Origin: JBATTK01 sp049670505
GTDB lineage: Bacteria; Bacteroidota; Bacteroidia; Flavobacteriales; Flavobacteriaceae
Reading direction: 5' to 3'
NCBI GenBank assembly: GCA_049670505.1
Contig: JBATTK010000007.1
Span: 27,428 to 91,427, forward strand
DNA length: 64,000 nt
Below the pieces are notes generated by a model. It was not told the origin of the DNA, searched no databases, and saw only the letters and a list, made by a program, of their open reading frames with translations. The position numbers were made by a program, and so were the translations under genes. This document shows, in pieces, positions 62,383 to 64,000 of this stretch (position 1 is its first letter; each line of letters starts with the position of its first letter).

Positions 62383-62805
62383 ATGAAAACTATAACATGG
62401 AAAATACACCTAAAGTCGAGTCCGGAAATCATCTTTAACTTCCTTGTCACCGCAGAAGGACGAGAGAAGTTTTGGTCCGAAAAAGCTTTGGAGAAAAATG
62501 GGGTCATCCACTTTCTTTTTCCAAATGGGGAACACTATGAAGGACGTGTACTAAAAATTATTACGAACAAGGAATTTCATTTGGATTATTTTAATTCAAT
62601 AGTAAAATTTCAACTGGCACCCTCCGGGAACCATGGAACAGATGTAACATTAACTAATGAAGGAGTGTCCGAAGATGATTTTATGGAGGTACATTCCGGT
62701 TGGGTGTCGGTACTTTTGAACTTAAAAGCTGCCGTAGATTTCCAAATCGACCTAAGAAACCACCACCCGGATAAGACCTGGAACGAAAAATTCGTAGACA
62801 ATTAA
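62383..62805 (+). CDS. SRPBCC/AHSA1-like domain protein
   Basis: This 140-residue soluble protein has the START-like fold pattern of activator of Hsp90 ATPase homologues: IHLKSSPEIIFNFLVTAEGREKFW at the start, EGRVLKIITNKEFHLDYF in the middle, GTDVTLTNEGV and a C-terminal helix (GWVSVLLNLKAAVDF). Such proteins bind hydrophobic ligands; the ligand is unknown. It is followed 38 bp later by a VOC gene. Confidence 0.82.
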   Translation: MKTITWKIHLKSSPEIIFNFLVTAEGREKFWSEKALEKNGVIHFLFPNGEHYEGRVLKIITNKEFHLDYFNSIVKFQLAPSGNHGTDVTLTNEGVSEDDFMEVHSGWVSVLLNLKAAVDFQIDLRNHHPDKTWNEKFVDN

Positions 62806-62843
62806 AAACGTGCGCAGGGAATACATAAAAATCAATACAAAAG

Positions 62844-63227
62844 ATGAAACTTTATAGAATAATCTTACCAGTGGATGATATAGAAAAAGCAAGTGAATTT
62901 TATACAACTATTTTAGGAGTACAGGGCATACGGGTTTCTCCGGGGAGGCATTACTTTAACCTGCATGGTACTATTTTAGCTTGTTACGATCCCATTGCCG
63001 ATGGAGATAAAATAGCTACAAAATGGAGTTTCCATGAGAATCAATACATCTATATCGCTACGCCTGATCTTGAAAGAACATTTACGAACATAAATACTTC
63101 CAATGCCATGTCCATGGATGAAGAGATTCGCCTAATGCCTTGGGGAGAGCGCTTGTTTTACGCCAATGATCCGTTTGGAAACCCGATATGCTTTGTTGAC
63201 GAAACCACCATCTTTACGGGTACGTAA
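62844..63227 (+). CDS. VOC-family (glyoxalase/bleomycin-resistance fold) protein
   Basis: This 127-residue protein shows two beta-alpha-beta-beta-beta units: KLYRIILPVDDIEKASEFYTTILG at the start and PDLERTFTNI followed by GERLFYANDPFGNPICFVDE at the end. It is of the type usually annotated as a glyoxalase or bleomycin-resistance-like protein. His at 4th-position metal sites is not clear, so catalysis is uncertain. Probably co-transcribed with the SRPBCC gene. Confidence 0.85.
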   Translation: MKLYRIILPVDDIEKASEFYTTILGVQGIRVSPGRHYFNLHGTILACYDPIADGDKIATKWSFHENQYIYIATPDLERTFTNINTSNAMSMDEEIRLMPWGERLFYANDPFGNPICFVDETTIFTGT

Positions 63228-63569
63228 TCAAATCTTAAATAACTTCCCTAAGGAATGGGTTTCTTTATTTGAAAATTTTTGCAATAGTTCTATCCCGATC
63301 GGCATGGAGATTTTTTGCTCCTATCTAGACGGAAAAGAAAATTTCATCCAGGATTCACCCACTAATTGACCCATGATATGGATGCGTACTTCTTATGAAA
63401 AATGATGATGAATACTTCAAAAATAAATCCATACAAGTATCTTTGCCAAAAACACGGCCTTCCTATTCACAATAGCAAATTAAATTGTTCGCAGCAGATT
63501 CCTAAGATGAACAAGCCGTAAGGAGATAGTAGGGATAGCTGCCAAAAATACTTAAATAGCACCAAAGAA
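63228..63569. other. 342-bp intergenic region before the DUF808 gene
   Basis: No gene is recognised. A plus-strand frame up to 63369 reads through (NFPKEWVSLFENF, then FCSYLDGKENF) without a start of its own; it could be a remnant or chance. Confidence 0.4.
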
Positions 63570-64000
63570 ATGGCATCAGGATTTTTTGCACTACTGGATG
63601 ATATCGCAACACTTATGGATGATGTTGCAGCAATGAGTAAAATTGCCGCCAAAAAAACGGCCGGTATCATGGGGGACGATTTGGCCGTTAATGCCGAAAA
63701 GGCGTCCGGATTTGTTTCCTCAAGGGAAATCCCTGTATTATGGGCAATAACGAAAGGATCTTTTTTAAACAAATTGATCATTCTGCCCATTGCATTTCTG
63801 TTGAGCGCGTTCCTACCATGGGCCGTTACTATCATCCTACTGATCGGAGGGCTATATCTGGCTTACGAAGGTGGGGAAAAAGTATACGAATATTTAGTGC
63901 CACATAAACATGAAAAGAAAGAAGTTAAGACCGAAGCGCTTACCAAAAGTGAAGTGTTAAGTTTAGAAAAGGTAAAAATAAAATCGGCCATTGTGACCGA
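63570..64000 (+). CDS. DUF808 (YedI-like) membrane protein, cut by the window end
   Basis: The first 143 codons of a DUF808 protein are visible from ATG 63570: MASGFFALLDDIATLMDDVA, then MGDDLAVNAEKASGF, SREIPVLWAITKGSFLNKL and two membrane helices (about 68-90 and 92-108). DUF808 proteins are integral inner-membrane proteins of unknown function, usually about 290-300 residues, so roughly half is missing beyond the window. The minus-strand frame in the same place is a shadow. Confidence 0.9.
   Translation, partial: MASGFFALLDDIATLMDDVAAMSKIAAKKTAGIMGDDLAVNAEKASGFVSSREIPVLWAITKGSFLNKLIILPIAFLLSAFLPWAVTIILLIGGLYLAYEGGEKVYEYLVPHKHEKKEVKTEALTKSEVLSLEKVKIKSAIVT

Noticed and set aside
63228..63369. 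C-terminal reading frame after the VOC gene as an extra gene
   Set aside because: It has no start codon of its own outside the VOC gene and no recognisable family.
63467..63835. Minus-strand 122-codon frame near the window end
   Set aside because: It is antisense to the start of a clear DUF808 gene on the plus strand (from 63570).

Overview
The window reads as chromosomal DNA of a Bacteroidota bacterium, most likely a marine Flavobacteriaceae (relatives of Maribacter, Zobellia or Arenibacter would fit). The reasons are the moderate-to-low GC, the many DUF families typical of that group (DUF4270, DUF4907, DUF6268, DUF5777, DUF4198), lipoproteins with acidic residues after the lipid cysteine, a SusC-type plug domain, LytS/LytTR regulation, and promoters with the Bacteroidota -7 element TAnnTTTG. 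No tRNA, rRNA, CRISPR array, transposase or phage gene was recognised.

Layout. (1) 216-5604: a PaiB-like flavoprotein, a large VIT/vWA/SusC-plug/DUF2135 chimera and a DUF4198 protein. (2) 5605-6214: a repeat-rich spacer. (3) 6215-18558: a co-directional [NiFe] uptake hydrogenase locus with small and large subunits, endopeptidase, two small accessory proteins, a TPR protein, hypA-B-F-C-D-E and an NHL-repeat protein. A convergent His-rich nickel/cobalt permease gene follows. (4) 19489-28042: a TetR regulator and a YbhFSR-like ABC exporter operon (TolC, HlyD, two ABC ATPases, DUF2141, two permeases, a membrane class III cyclase), with two matching TetR-type operators at 20111 and 20207. An acetolactate decarboxylase-like lipoprotein follows. 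(5) 28865-37361, minus strand: an RND efflux operon headed by DUF4270, barrel and Spy-like genes. (6) 37568-41750: DUF6268 barrel, Kelch lipoprotein, DUF4907, LytS kinase and LytTR regulator. (7) 42213-45711: metallo-hydrolase, AraC regulator, RsgA and a GIY-YIG protein. (8) 45990-61737: pyruvate phosphate dikinase, an operon for a c-type-cytochrome / iron-sulfur / NrfD-like complex, hemA, an OB-fold lipoprotein, ccsBA and hemG. (9) 62383-64000: SRPBCC, VOC and a truncated DUF808 gene.

Two systems stand out. The hydrogenase resembles group 2a enzymes (cyanobacterial HupSL, mycobacterial Huc). By alignment to the classical ligand order, each of its three cluster sites keeps only three cysteines, as expected for three [3Fe-4S] clusters, and it travels with the accessory set known from the cyanobacterial extended hyp operon. 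The second is a quinone-linked electron-transfer complex with no encoded catalytic subunit (hexaheme lipoprotein, monoheme lipoprotein, DUF5777 barrel, small Tat-like protein, 4x[4Fe-4S] protein, NrfD-like membrane protein, tail-anchored protein, cytochrome c), next to heme synthesis and cytochrome c assembly genes. A shared 14-bp palindrome (ATGAYWnnTGTCAT) lies 31-33 bp upstream of the -7 element of the dikinase gene, the cytochrome operon and ccsBA, which suggests one CRP/FNR-type regulon. All functional statements are from reading translated sequence and family memory; no search was run.
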